Positions 29,426 through 36,820 of a DNA stretch of 36,820 nt are shown here, piece by piece. This DNA comes from a virus: IMG/VR virus record IMGVR_UViG_3300008624_000035, positions 1-36,820 of that record; one strand, written 5' to 3'. Within the stretch, counting starts at the first letter, position 1. The number at the start of each line of letters is the position of its first letter. Both the position numbers and the translations under genes were made by a program. The notes beneath the pieces are model-generated. The model had not been told where the DNA came from and searched no databases. It saw nothing but the letters and a program-made list of their open reading frames with translations.

Positions 29426-30310
29426 TTCTGCTTTTTGTTTTCGCTCTCGGAAAACCTCTTTCGGCATGGAGCCCACGTCCTCGTAACCACTCACGTCAAT
29501 CTTGTAAAGTTCGACATCGTATTTAAGAAGCGTCTCAATAATCCTGTTCTCTTTTTCTCGCGCATCGGGGTCGAGTGCAACGAAGACTGGTGTATCGTTG
29601 TACACGATTTTGCGGATGAGATCGGAGTCAGATCGCAGAGTGGACCCCAAAATAGGTACGCTGTTTCCGGCAGTAATGGCATCAAACACCCCTTCCACGA
29701 TTGTCAAGTCATCGTTCCAATCAATATATAGCTCATTGAACACAATGTCTTTAGATGCTCTGGGATTCTTATACTTGTATGAATCTCCGTTATAGGATCT
29801 CGCGATGAAATAACTGACATTGCCGTCATCGTTAAAGGACGGGATGATAATGCGGTTGCGATACTCGCCGCTGAAACAATAACCTATCTTCCACTTAAGA
29901 ATCTCGGCCTTTGTTATACCGCGTGAGTACAAGTATTTATAAGCGTATACACCAGTTGCCGGCACATTGCTGGCGAGACTTACAAATTCTTCTGGAAGAT
30001 CCAAAGTGGGCTGAGGGTCCACACGAACGCTATCATCAAATAGCTCAGCAAATCTATCGAGATCGTGGCGACCCGTGAGTTCTTCCCATCGCTGTAGTTG
30101 AACAAACGTTCCAAAACGACGAACCAGCCGGCGAATATTACGACCACGATAATCACATACCCAACACTTAAAAACATTCTTGCGGATGTTAACAGAGAGT
30201 TTAAGCTTGTGGTGATCGCACGCAGGGCATTTGAAAAGTGTTTCGGAACCATTTGTATGTGAATATCCTAATACATCACACAGAATCTTGTGTTTCTTTT
30301 TCTCGCTCAA
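29375..30310 (-). CDS. DNA primase, DnaG/T4 gp61-type
   Basis: A 311-residue primase that would make RNA primers on the lagging strand. It has an N-terminal zinc-binding part (FKCPACDHH at 27-34 and FKCWVCDYR at 48-55), a linker with YLYSRGITKAEILKWKIGY as in DnaG-like primases, then a TOPRIM domain: TIVEGVFDAI with E206, and VALDPDAREKE with D247 and D249. The C-terminal peptide FIDRDDYLLMNLLSAV is duplicated at 27946-27996. It uses TTG at 30310; GGGAG six bases before supports this rare start. It overlaps the RuvC-like gene by 35 bases. Confidence 0.88.
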   Translation of the reverse strand: MSEKKKHKILCDVLGYSHTNGSETLFKCPACDHHKLKLSVNIRKNVFKCWVCDYRGRNIRRLVRRFGTFVQLQRWEELTGRHDLDRFAELFDDSVRVDPQPTLDLPEEFVSLASNVPATGVYAYKYLYSRGITKAEILKWKIGYCFSGEYRNRIIIPSFNDDGNVSYFIARSYNGDSYKYKNPRASKDIVFNELYIDWNDDLTIVEGVFDAITAGNSVPILGSTLRSDSDLIRKIVYNDTPVFVALDPDAREKENRIIETLLKYDVELYKIDVSGYEDVGSMPKEVFRERKQKAEFIDRDDYLLMNLLSAV

Positions 30311-30851
30311 TTATATCTCCCGCTCTCGCGATTATAATTGCATCCGCCCGATCATAAGATTCAGGTTTGGGATTGCCCTTACTTGTATATTGTATCTTAA
30401 AAGTGGGTTCGTTGTCAAGTAAATATTTCAAAACAACTTGTTTTGCTTTCTCACCTCTCGGAACTCTAATGCCGACTTGCTTGCGAGCAGACGAAGCGCC
30501 GATAAATTGTGGTTCGATTTCAAATAGTTCGAAGAGAAGCCACGCTACGACGCCATTAAAGCGCGTGAGTGTTGAAAGTGTTTTAGCTGATGAGCGGCCT
30601 CCCATAAACATATGGAGAGATTGCTCAATATAGATGTGCTGAATAGGAAACTCAGAATCTCCAGTCATCTTGTCATCGTTATTAAGCTGGTACATTTCGA
30701 AAATGTCCAGTATCTTTTCTTTTATAGCGATTGTCTTAGCGAAAAAGCCTTTGTATTTTCGCAAATCAATAGAGTCATAATATACCAGCACGTTATCGGT
30801 AACAATCGCAAAACCTGTGATGCTGGTGGAAATATCCACACCAAGTATCAT
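30276..30851 (-). CDS. RuvC-like (RNase H fold) Holliday junction nuclease
   Basis: A 191-residue protein with the acidic site of the RuvC family: LGVDISTSITGFAI with D6, HIYIEQSLHMF with E76, and SYDRADAIIIA with D167 and D170. A central KTLSTLTRFNGVVAWLLFEL helix and QVGIRVPRGEKAKQVVLKYL are also typical of phage RuvC-like resolvases. It would cut branched DNA before packaging, the job of endonuclease VII (gp49) in T4. Its ATG overlaps the previous stop (TAATG). It partners logically with the primase and the Mre11-Rad50 protein. Confidence 0.85.
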   Translation of the reverse strand: MILGVDISTSITGFAIVTDNVLVYYDSIDLRKYKGFFAKTIAIKEKILDIFEMYQLNNDDKMTGDSEFPIQHIYIEQSLHMFMGGRSSAKTLSTLTRFNGVVAWLLFELFEIEPQFIGASSARKQVGIRVPRGEKAKQVVLKYLLDNEPTFKIQYTSKGNPKPESYDRADAIIIARAGDIIEREKETQDSV

Positions 30852-32278
30852 TAAATATCCAATTTTAATTTAAAGGAGTAGTCTCGATCTTCTTCTTTGA
30901 GAACTGGATTTGCTAACGTTGCAACGCCGATCATATTCTTATTCTCATCATAGACTGCCACTTTGGAAATATACACACTCCGTTTAAACGGAGCCTCATA
31001 ATCATTATAACTCGAACTGACGGTGTTGGCAAGGAATTGATCAGGATTTTCTTCATAAACTTGTGAAGAGGTATATTGTAGTTTGTCTTGTCCATACTTT
31101 AAATATGTGGGGTTATTAGAGAAATTGGCTTCTCCACGCTTAGCATGCGTAAACAGTGTCATTACTTGTGTTTTCGTCTGCCCCTTGAAAGATAAGCTAA
31201 AAGAAGCTTTTGCAAAATTAGTCCCAGTGTTACTTTGATTAAGTCCATCATTCGCACCGACACCAAAATAAAGCCATGTGGGAGAGGAATTCACGGCCGT
31301 CTGTAATGGGATAGCAGCCGCATTTAAAGCCCACGAGCCAGTTAAGACAATGTATCCCTCATCGTACATAATAACTCCTGCAACTTTATTATTATTAGCT
31401 GTATACCCTGTGGAAGCGGAAACTTGAATTAATTCTCCGTTTTGTCGACGGTCTTGAAGTTCTCCAATCAGGCCGCCGTCATAATACCATTTTAAAGAGA
31501 CCGTTCCGGGCTTGATTTGAGAGCCAAAGGCTATTGATGGAATGGCGATTAAATTTAAGGTCTGTTCATTTTTGTTCCACGAGTCCGATCCTAGAGAAGC
31601 AGAAACTTTATAGTGCGCACTTCGAATGCCATAAAAATTTAAACGACCTTTTAAACTATAGAAGTGCCTATCGAGAGAACCAGAAGGACCATCTCCTAAT
31701 GCTGTTAACTTGCCCTCGATGGATACCTCGTCGGCGCCGGAGCCAGACGTCTCCCCCACCGCGCCAAAAGTGGGACCTGTAGAACCGCCGACTATATATT
31801 TGCGCACTATTGAGGCGGAGAGAGGATAGGTTCCGGTTAGAACATCACCATACATATATTCGGTAGCATAACCGGTAGCATTAACTGTTTTCCAGCTTGC
31901 GCCGGCGCTGTCTTTGGAAATCCAAGGATAGATGCGTCCAGTATATTGAACAAATGTCTGGGGTTCTGGTCCAAGATCGGCGACAGCCTGGGTATAAGAG
32001 CCGCCTCCTCTAGAGTGAGGGCCGGCCTCACCGATAATCTTATCATCCCCGCTTGTATCTGGTCGATCAATATTGTACTCATACAAGCTAATACTGCCGG
32101 GGGATACCATACGAACTTCAGACACAGCAGAACCGCCGCCGCCTGCAGTAGAAGTGCCGGCTTTGCTCGGTGTATTGTTATAAAAGATATCCCCATCATA
32201 AATGAAGAATTCACAATGAGGCTCTGCCATCATTGTATTTATAAGGATATCATTTTGTCCAAACTTCTTGAAGGACAT
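30851..32278 (-). CDS. Virion-type protein, paralogue pair A member 2 (475 residues)
   Basis: Starts MSFKKFGQNDILINTMMAEP and is rich in Ser, Gly, Thr and Tyr, with beta-strand texture. The 100 C-terminal residues (ANFSNNPTYL, VYISKVAVYDENKNMIGVAT, LANPVLKEEDRDYSFKLKLDI-type end) match the same part of the gene upstream at 32280-33362 (YSSNPTYTTS, ITTVGLYNAQNELLAVAKLS). Both also share a KPGTVSLKW/KPGTFSITL stretch. So these are tandem paralogues. A structural role in tail or baseplate is inferred from composition; I have no firm family name. Start has only a weak GGA site, one base after the previous stop. Confidence 0.62.
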   Translation of the reverse strand: MSFKKFGQNDILINTMMAEPHCEFFIYDGDIFYNNTPSKAGTSTAGGGGSAVSEVRMVSPGSISLYEYNIDRPDTSGDDKIIGEAGPHSRGGGSYTQAVADLGPEPQTFVQYTGRIYPWISKDSAGASWKTVNATGYATEYMYGDVLTGTYPLSASIVRKYIVGGSTGPTFGAVGETSGSGADEVSIEGKLTALGDGPSGSLDRHFYSLKGRLNFYGIRSAHYKVSASLGSDSWNKNEQTLNLIAIPSIAFGSQIKPGTVSLKWYYDGGLIGELQDRRQNGELIQVSASTGYTANNNKVAGVIMYDEGYIVLTGSWALNAAAIPLQTAVNSSPTWLYFGVGANDGLNQSNTGTNFAKASFSLSFKGQTKTQVMTLFTHAKRGEANFSNNPTYLKYGQDKLQYTSSQVYEENPDQFLANTVSSSYNDYEAPFKRSVYISKVAVYDENKNMIGVATLANPVLKEEDRDYSFKLKLDI

Positions 32279-32279
32279 T

Positions 32280-33362
32280 TTAGTAGTCCAATCTTACTCG
32301 CAGCGTAATCTCGTTTGAAGGATCCTTCTTGAGCGGTTCCGATAACTTGGCCACAGCGAGGAGTTCATTCTGTGCATTATAAAGCCCAACAGTAGTAATA
32401 TAAGACACCGGCGGATCAGAGGCGACGTTTTTCACATTAATCTTGCCGCTTGTCGTGTAGGTCGGGTTCGAACTATAGTTGAAACTATTATGAGGAGCCC
32501 TACAGAAATAAATGGTAGAATTGATCTCGGTTGTGTTGTTATAAGAGAGGTCATAAATTCTATGTCGGAGGGCATCACAGTTTCCGGAAATCGATGAAGA
32601 GATCATGGAGCCTGTAGTAGAACGCTCGGTGTAGTCCAGATTGTAAAAGTCTGCGCGCGAGGTCTCTGTAGCGCCGGACATCCAACACGAAGCCGAGAGG
32701 ACTACAATTGCTGCTTCATAAAACACTAATCCGCAGCGCGAATCAGCATTACTACCCGAATAAAGAACTCCATAAGTTCCACCGGGAGTATTCTTGGTTC
32801 CTTGTGTCAGGGAAGCCGATCTATCAGTCAAGGTGAGGCGCCCACCGCCGCCGACACTATATGGAGCTGCCCATGAGCCAGAACCAAGGGTGATAGAGAA
32901 GGTGCCCGGTTTAATTTGATCTTTACTAAGAAGCCGAGAGAAATTAACGAAAAAGCATTCTCTCATCTGGCGATCATTGTCACCATAGTCTAAATCACTT
33001 TCAAAAATTTCAACTTCGTTATTTGAGCCGGTATATCCCAACAATACCTGCGACATCTGATTATAAATGTTAATTTTCTTCTTTTGCATCATCACCGCCG
33101 TGTGTGAAGACTGCGATAAGACAGAGCTTTCGTCGTATCCCATTGTAATATCAAAGATGTGATTTGCTGAAGAACTTAAATAAGGATAATCATATACCGA
33201 TTGAAACATTCCATGAGTATAGTTCTTGATATTACCCTCGTTTGGATAAGTTCCGTAGGTGGCACTTAAAATAGCGCCTGTGACGGGGATCGCCTCATGC
33301 AACAACGTCTTGGTAGTCGTGCGATCTGTGTTGGGGTTTAATAATTGATAATTTTGGGGCAT
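32280..33362 (-). CDS. Virion-type protein, paralogue pair A member 1 (360 residues)
   Basis: Starts MPQNYQLLNPNTDRTTTKTL. Polar and beta-rich, with FFVNFSRLLSKDQIKPGTFS, AIVVLSAS and the C-terminal module SSNPTYTTS...ITTVGLYNAQNELLAVAKLS...LRVRLDY shared with the next gene. The common module ends both proteins with a basic-acid-aromatic strand (KLKLDI or RVRLDY). Likely a virion component of the tail or neck. Exact role unknown. Confidence 0.62.
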   Translation of the reverse strand: MPQNYQLLNPNTDRTTTKTLLHEAIPVTGAILSATYGTYPNEGNIKNYTHGMFQSVYDYPYLSSSANHIFDITMGYDESSVLSQSSHTAVMMQKKKINIYNQMSQVLLGYTGSNNEVEIFESDLDYGDNDRQMRECFFVNFSRLLSKDQIKPGTFSITLGSGSWAAPYSVGGGGRLTLTDRSASLTQGTKNTPGGTYGVLYSGSNADSRCGLVFYEAAIVVLSASCWMSGATETSRADFYNLDYTERSTTGSMISSSISGNCDALRHRIYDLSYNNTTEINSTIYFCRAPHNSFNYSSNPTYTTSGKINVKNVASDPPVSYITTVGLYNAQNELLAVAKLSEPLKKDPSNEITLRVRLDY

Positions 33363-33378
33363 TTAATATCTCCGTGAT

Positions 33379-34386
33379 TTAGCCACTTACGTACCGGATA
33401 AGCCTTAAGGGTACTTGGATTGAAGCATTTGTATTTGAGCCGGCTATTAGGGTGAAAGTGTCAATAATATCATATAGCTGACCAGTACTAAATACATTTT
33501 GCGCCACTTGTCCGTATTTAGTCCACTCGGTAGCTCTAGTTCCCCCTGCTAATTCTCGCAAATCTTCAGGTACATTAAAGTTTAATTTGGCTGCGGTTCC
33601 TCGTGGACCCGAGATAGCCGAAATAAGGGTGTCCAAGTTCGCTCCTTGAGAAGCATAGTAAGACACCAAATCATCTACTGTATTAGCGGCATAAGTTTGA
33701 AAGTTGACGAGTCCTCTAGAGGTGCCTGGACCGCGCGCGTTCACAAGAGGTCCAAACGCCACATTAGGGGCGCCATCGGTATTATTAGAAAAAGTGGAAG
33801 CTGGCCCGGTCCCCCACACTCCATTAATAAATCGAGAATCTACCGATACCGTAAAACTTGAGTCTATGAGGTTCGTACTCTGCAAGTAGGCCGTGCGGTT
33901 AGCAGGGGTGCCTTTAAGGTCTGTTGTGTTGATTCCGGATTCAACCACTACAGCGCGAGTAGGATTCCGGATGTTGGACATTAATACATATTTTTCATCG
34001 ACATTAGAGGAGTTTACTATTTTGTTTCTTGTTTCAACATTTACTGCAACATATAGGACTTTTTGGTATTTTAATACGGACTGGGTTGTTAGCTCGTTTA
34101 AGGCCAAAGAGGGCATGTATAACAAATTGTTGTTAGTTAAAGTGAGAAGTCCATATTGAATTTCAGAAGCTTTAGTGTGGGCGACTTCTACGGGTGTCTG
34201 TAAGATCTCTAAATCGTAGTATGCTGAGCCTGACGGGTTGTTTTTGTCAAAAAGGTTGTATTGTATCTCGTCGTCTCCAAGCGCAAACTTTCGAATTTGA
34301 AAGTTCCCTTCGGATAGCCTGCGGCGGCCGGTGTCGGTTAATACTGCGTCAAGGATTATGTCGCCAGAATTGTCTAAAAAAGCCAT
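33379..34386 (-). CDS. Virion-type protein, paralogue pair B member 2 (335 residues)
   Basis: Begins MAFLDNSGDIILDAVLTDTG and continues RRRLSEGNFQIRKFALGDDE. The gene upstream (34451-35524) starts with near-identical residues (MSFLDNAGTIILDAILTDVG, RQRLAQGNFQVTKFSLGDDE). They also share VVESGINTTDL/VIESGITTDQL, VDSRF, AISGPRGT/AIAGPRGT and the C-terminus VPLRLIRYVSG/IPLRIIRYAGT. So this is a clear tandem duplication. Texture suggests a virion protein; its specific place in the particle is not shown. A candidate promoter motif lies upstream. Confidence 0.66.
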   Translation of the reverse strand: MAFLDNSGDIILDAVLTDTGRRRLSEGNFQIRKFALGDDEIQYNLFDKNNPSGSAYYDLEILQTPVEVAHTKASEIQYGLLTLTNNNLLYMPSLALNELTTQSVLKYQKVLYVAVNVETRNKIVNSSNVDEKYVLMSNIRNPTRAVVVESGINTTDLKGTPANRTAYLQSTNLIDSSFTVSVDSRFINGVWGTGPASTFSNNTDGAPNVAFGPLVNARGPGTSRGLVNFQTYAANTVDDLVSYYASQGANLDTLISAISGPRGTAAKLNFNVPEDLRELAGGTRATEWTKYGQVAQNVFSTGQLYDIIDTFTLIAGSNTNASIQVPLRLIRYVSG

Positions 34387-34404
34387 TTATTTTTCCTCTC
34401 TTGT

Positions 34405-34414
34405 ATAAATAGTG
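34405..34414 (-). promoter_or_regulatory. Motif CACTATTTAT, candidate late promoter (proximal copy)
   Basis: Same ACTATTTAT core as at 1737, 5131 and 8977. It is 18 bases before the 34386 ATG. The plus-strand reading is TATAAATAGTG, an exact T4 late-promoter core but facing away from the genes. Confidence 0.35.
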
Positions 34415-34434
34415 TGTATTTTATTTGTTTTACC

Positions 34435-34444
34435 ATAAATAGTT
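34435..34444 (-). promoter_or_regulatory. Motif AACTATTTAT, candidate late promoter (distal copy)
   Basis: Second copy in the same 64-base gap, 48 bases before the 34386 ATG and 7 bases after the end of the 34451-35524 gene. Two copies in one gap support the view that the motif is functional. Confidence 0.35.
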
Positions 34445-34450
34445 AGTTTG

Positions 34451-35524
34451 TTATGTGCCAGCATAGCGTATTATTCTCAAAGGAATTTGAACTTGGGCGC
34501 CGGTTGTTGCGCCTTTAACATAAATAGTCGTATCTATATAATCGTATTTATCACTTCCACCAAATAATATTTGATCATTTTTTCCAAAAATAGTATATTT
34601 TTGATTTCGTGTGGTTCCGGAACTACCGCCTATCTCATTTACGATAGTGAGCCCCAAAGCCATAACAGTTCCGCGAGGTCCAGCAATAGCAGAAATAGAA
34701 CGATCCGTCAATGGTCCCGTATTGTTGGTACTATAAACTCTATTTGGTCCCGCTGCTACCATATAAGAATCAAATTTATCGAGCGGGCTAGTTATCGATA
34801 TTCTCGTATGTGGCTTAAAAGTTTTAAAATTCATCTCTAATTCACCATTGGTTCTGTTCTTAAAAACTGCATCGGCGCCGGAGCCTATAATGTTGACAAA
34901 AAAACGACTGTCTACATGAACATAGTAATAAGTGTCTAACACAGCCGGCTGTACAATGAATGCTCGCGAATTTTCTAAATTGCCGGCCAGTTGGTCAGTG
35001 GTGATTCCGGATTCAATTACGATTTTTGTTTTATTATATCCTAAGCTCTCTAATATATAATTAGTACTTCCAAGCGCAGATTTCAATTTTTTGCTAGTTT
35101 CACCATTAACTGCCAAATAAAAAACCGATCCACTAACTGGGCGCGCTATACCCGGGTGTTCATGAGGCTGTCCTGTGTTACCCTTTGTACTAGCAGAGCC
35201 AGAATAATTAATTTTTAATTCAGGCAAATAAAGAAGATCATTTCTTTCAAAGGAAGTAAGTCCGTAGTTTATAGTGGCGCTTGTGTTATTAAGCGCTTCA
35301 AAACAAGATTGCGAAAGAATAAGATATCCAGCCGGATCGCTAAAGGAGGTCCAAGCCGGAGGATCATTATTAGCAATAGGCGCTATGTATAGCTTATAAT
35401 CAATCTCATCATCACCTAATGAGAACTTGGTGACTTGGAAGTTTCCTTGAGCCAATCGTTGGCGACCCACATCTGTAAGGATTGCGTCGAGTATGATAGT
35501 GCCGGCATTATCTAAGAATGACAT
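34451..35524 (-). CDS. Virion-type protein, paralogue pair B member 1 (357 residues)
   Basis: The first 45 residues (MSFLDNAGTIILDAILTDVG, RQRLAQGNFQVTKFSLGDDE) and last 15 match the gene downstream. The middle is more diverged, with an insert of about 20 residues near residue 105 (SASTKGNTGQPHEHPGIARP). It retains ESGITTDQLAGN, YVHVDSRFFVNIIGSGADAV and ISAIAGPRGTVMALGLTIV. Likely structural, in the tail or neck; no firm family name. Confidence 0.66.
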   Translation of the reverse strand: MSFLDNAGTIILDAILTDVGRQRLAQGNFQVTKFSLGDDEIDYKLYIAPIANNDPPAWTSFSDPAGYLILSQSCFEALNNTSATINYGLTSFERNDLLYLPELKINYSGSASTKGNTGQPHEHPGIARPVSGSVFYLAVNGETSKKLKSALGSTNYILESLGYNKTKIVIESGITTDQLAGNLENSRAFIVQPAVLDTYYYVHVDSRFFVNIIGSGADAVFKNRTNGELEMNFKTFKPHTRISITSPLDKFDSYMVAAGPNRVYSTNNTGPLTDRSISAIAGPRGTVMALGLTIVNEIGGSSGTTRNQKYTIFGKNDQILFGGSDKYDYIDTTIYVKGATTGAQVQIPLRIIRYAGT

Positions 35525-35542
35525 ATTGGTTCTCGTGAGTAA

Positions 35543-36820
35543 TTATACTTCTTCCGTTAAATTAAAGGTTAAATTTAAATCAATTTTCTTGCCTGTTTTT
35601 TTAGAAGTCAATCTAATTTTAAATTTCTGATCGAAAATTGATTCTTCCATCCCCGGGGCCCCTACGGATAGTGCGCTGATTTGACTTTCCGCAGTCTGAG
35701 TGAAATCTACATTACTGGTATCCAAAGCGAGTTGTTGAAAATTTGGAATAATTTGAAAAAGCTTTTTAAATTTAATCGAAGGATTGACAAAAACTTCGTC
35801 TGCAAGATCTTCTTCAAACAACTCTTTAAAGAGCGCATATTTATAGCCACCATCATCCACCAATTCAGCCTCAATTATAGCCGAAGGAGATCCGGGCTCT
35901 TGATGCGCGTTCAATAACCGCATCACATAATAATATTTTTTATTAGTCTCTATTGTATCGTGAAATGCTTTACTGGGTTGGTAATACGACATGTCGGTAG
36001 AAACGTCACCGCGAATTTTTAAAGAGATTGTCTTATAAAGATGGTTGTTGAAATCTTTATAAGTAGCTGGTTTTGTATCTCTTCGAAATATTTGAATAAA
36101 AGCCTGATCTGAAACTGGAGGCCTTCCAATTTCATCGCTCTCCGACAACCCAGTAGATGCCAAATAGTTAGTCTTGTATGTCTCATCTGATGTTTGAATA
36201 ATAGTAGGAAAAGTGTCCGCAGGCTGATAAACTTCGGCTTGAATATAGAATCCGATCTTTTGTGAATTGTCGATCACCTGGAAAGGCACAACATCCAAAC
36301 CCGGCGCTGGGTTGTCTAAAATCGTCACAGTATTAGAGGTGACGGGGATTTGTAAGATTTGAAGTGTAGGCTCATAATAAAGATTAAAGTCGGCCAAATA
36401 AGGATATGTCGACAAGGCTTCAGCATTAGTAGAGAAAGTATTATCGGTAGCCAGTTCATTATACACGCCATGGTATTGTACACCACTATAGTCACTCCAT
36501 TTGCTATCACTGCTAGCAAAAAGCTGTTCTGCTATCTCTCCTGTGGTGGGGTCTTGAAATTGGACGCAAAACTTATCCGCAGAGCTGTTTACTATGCTAC
36601 CGGTGCCGATGTTCTTTCCAATTCGCAAGTCTGCCATTCGGTATTTCATTCCTGTGATCATCACATACGCATAAATATTATATGTATAAGTCTCTCCATA
36701 CTTTACTTGTGAGTCCCAATATTGGAACAATCCCTCTCCGGTGTCACGGGAGCTATTGGGGGACTCATTGTAGAACCACACATTTTGAACATTGCCGAGA
36801 GCATCTGTCTTTTCAAGTCT
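35543..36820 (-). CDS. Large virion-type protein, 5' end beyond the window
   Basis: The frame is open from 35543 to the right edge, so the start is missing; the visible part is 425 residues. An internal GTG at 36781 is not needed as a start, because 13 more codons in frame precede it. The visible sequence has beta-rich, fibronectin-like strands (DSQVKYGETYTYNIYAYVMI and NKKYYYVMRLLNAHQEPGSP), the second like the Y-Y-V-R...A-G-x-S-P end of a fibronectin type III repeat. It ends with basic-acidic strands (FKIRLTSKKTGKKIDLNLTF). Likely a tail or baseplate component; role inferred. Confidence 0.6.
   Translation of the reverse strand, partial: RLEKTDALGNVQNVWFYNESPNSSRDTGEGLFQYWDSQVKYGETYTYNIYAYVMITGMKYRMADLRIGKNIGTGSIVNSSADKFCVQFQDPTTGEIAEQLFASSDSKWSDYSGVQYHGVYNELATDNTFSTNAEALSTYPYLADFNLYYEPTLQILQIPVTSNTVTILDNPAPGLDVVPFQVIDNSQKIGFYIQAEVYQPADTFPTIIQTSDETYKTNYLASTGLSESDEIGRPPVSDQAFIQIFRRDTKPATYKDFNNHLYKTISLKIRGDVSTDMSYYQPSKAFHDTIETNKKYYYVMRLLNAHQEPGSPSAIIEAELVDDGGYKYALFKELFEEDLADEVFVNPSIKFKKLFQIIPNFQQLALDTSNVDFTQTAESQISALSVGAPGMEESIFDQKFKIRLTSKKTGKKIDLNLTFNLTEEV

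Noticed and set aside
1-36820. tRNA genes, integrase, insertion sequences
   Set aside because: No tRNA-like cloverleaf, recombinase motif or terminal inverted repeats were recognised by eye; a dedicated scan such as tRNAscan-SE would be decisive.

Overview
The window is a stretch of a T4-like tailed phage genome (Caudoviricetes, with a gp17/gp20/gp21/gp22/gp23 head module). It probably infects an aquatic Gram-negative bacterium. Evidence for the phage class is direct: a large terminase with ATPase and nuclease motifs, a T4-type portal, a gp21-type prohead protease, a scaffold protein and the start of a gp23-type major capsid protein, in the T4 order. The Gram-negative host is inferred from spanin-like genes and near-consensus sigma-70 promoters. 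Every gene I accept lies on the minus strand, so the window reads from right to left. Genes are tightly packed, often with ATGA, TAATG or TGATG junctions.

Reading in the direction of transcription: (1) 36820-30851 holds five large virion-type proteins, including two tandem paralogous pairs, the first gene running off the right edge. (2) 30851-26877 holds replication and recombination genes (a RuvC-like nuclease and a DnaG-type primase), small cysteine-rich proteins, and a long ORF with a second gene nested in frame. (3) 26818-21660 starts at a good sigma-70 promoter and encodes a single-chain Mre11-Rad50 (gp47-gp46) fusion, a ParB/Srx-fold protein and a tubulin/FtsZ-like GTPase. (4) 21656-18410 is a run of small tagged and membrane proteins, including a probable holin/spanin lysis cassette and two genes shorter than 60 codons. 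(5) 18417-9235 is the packaging and head module: terminase, portal, several unknown proteins and the prohead protease. (6) 9230-1806 is an insertion between protease and scaffold. It holds a ribosomal protein bS21 homologue, one small virion-like protein and five fibre-like proteins that share a C-terminal domain. (7) 1705-1 is the scaffold and the major capsid protein (cut by the left edge).

The most unusual signal is a short N-terminal module, roughly MK[IV]TKsqLxqIIxEE, on at least seven otherwise unrelated proteins, with a second type (W-x-x-[FY]-[LV]-x-E) on three more. Both resemble T4 capsid-targeting peptides, which the gp21 protease cuts after [L/I]-x-E. If so, this phage packs a large and unexplored set of proteins in its head, including a ParB-like enzyme. 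Other points of note are the Mre11-Rad50 fusion, the phage tubulin with an altered catalytic loop, the bS21 gene inside the head module, a duplicated primase C-terminus lying in the -1 frame after a small ORF, and a possibly leaderless gene. No tRNA, CRISPR array, integrase or insertion sequence was seen. No stretch over about 140 bases lacks a gene.
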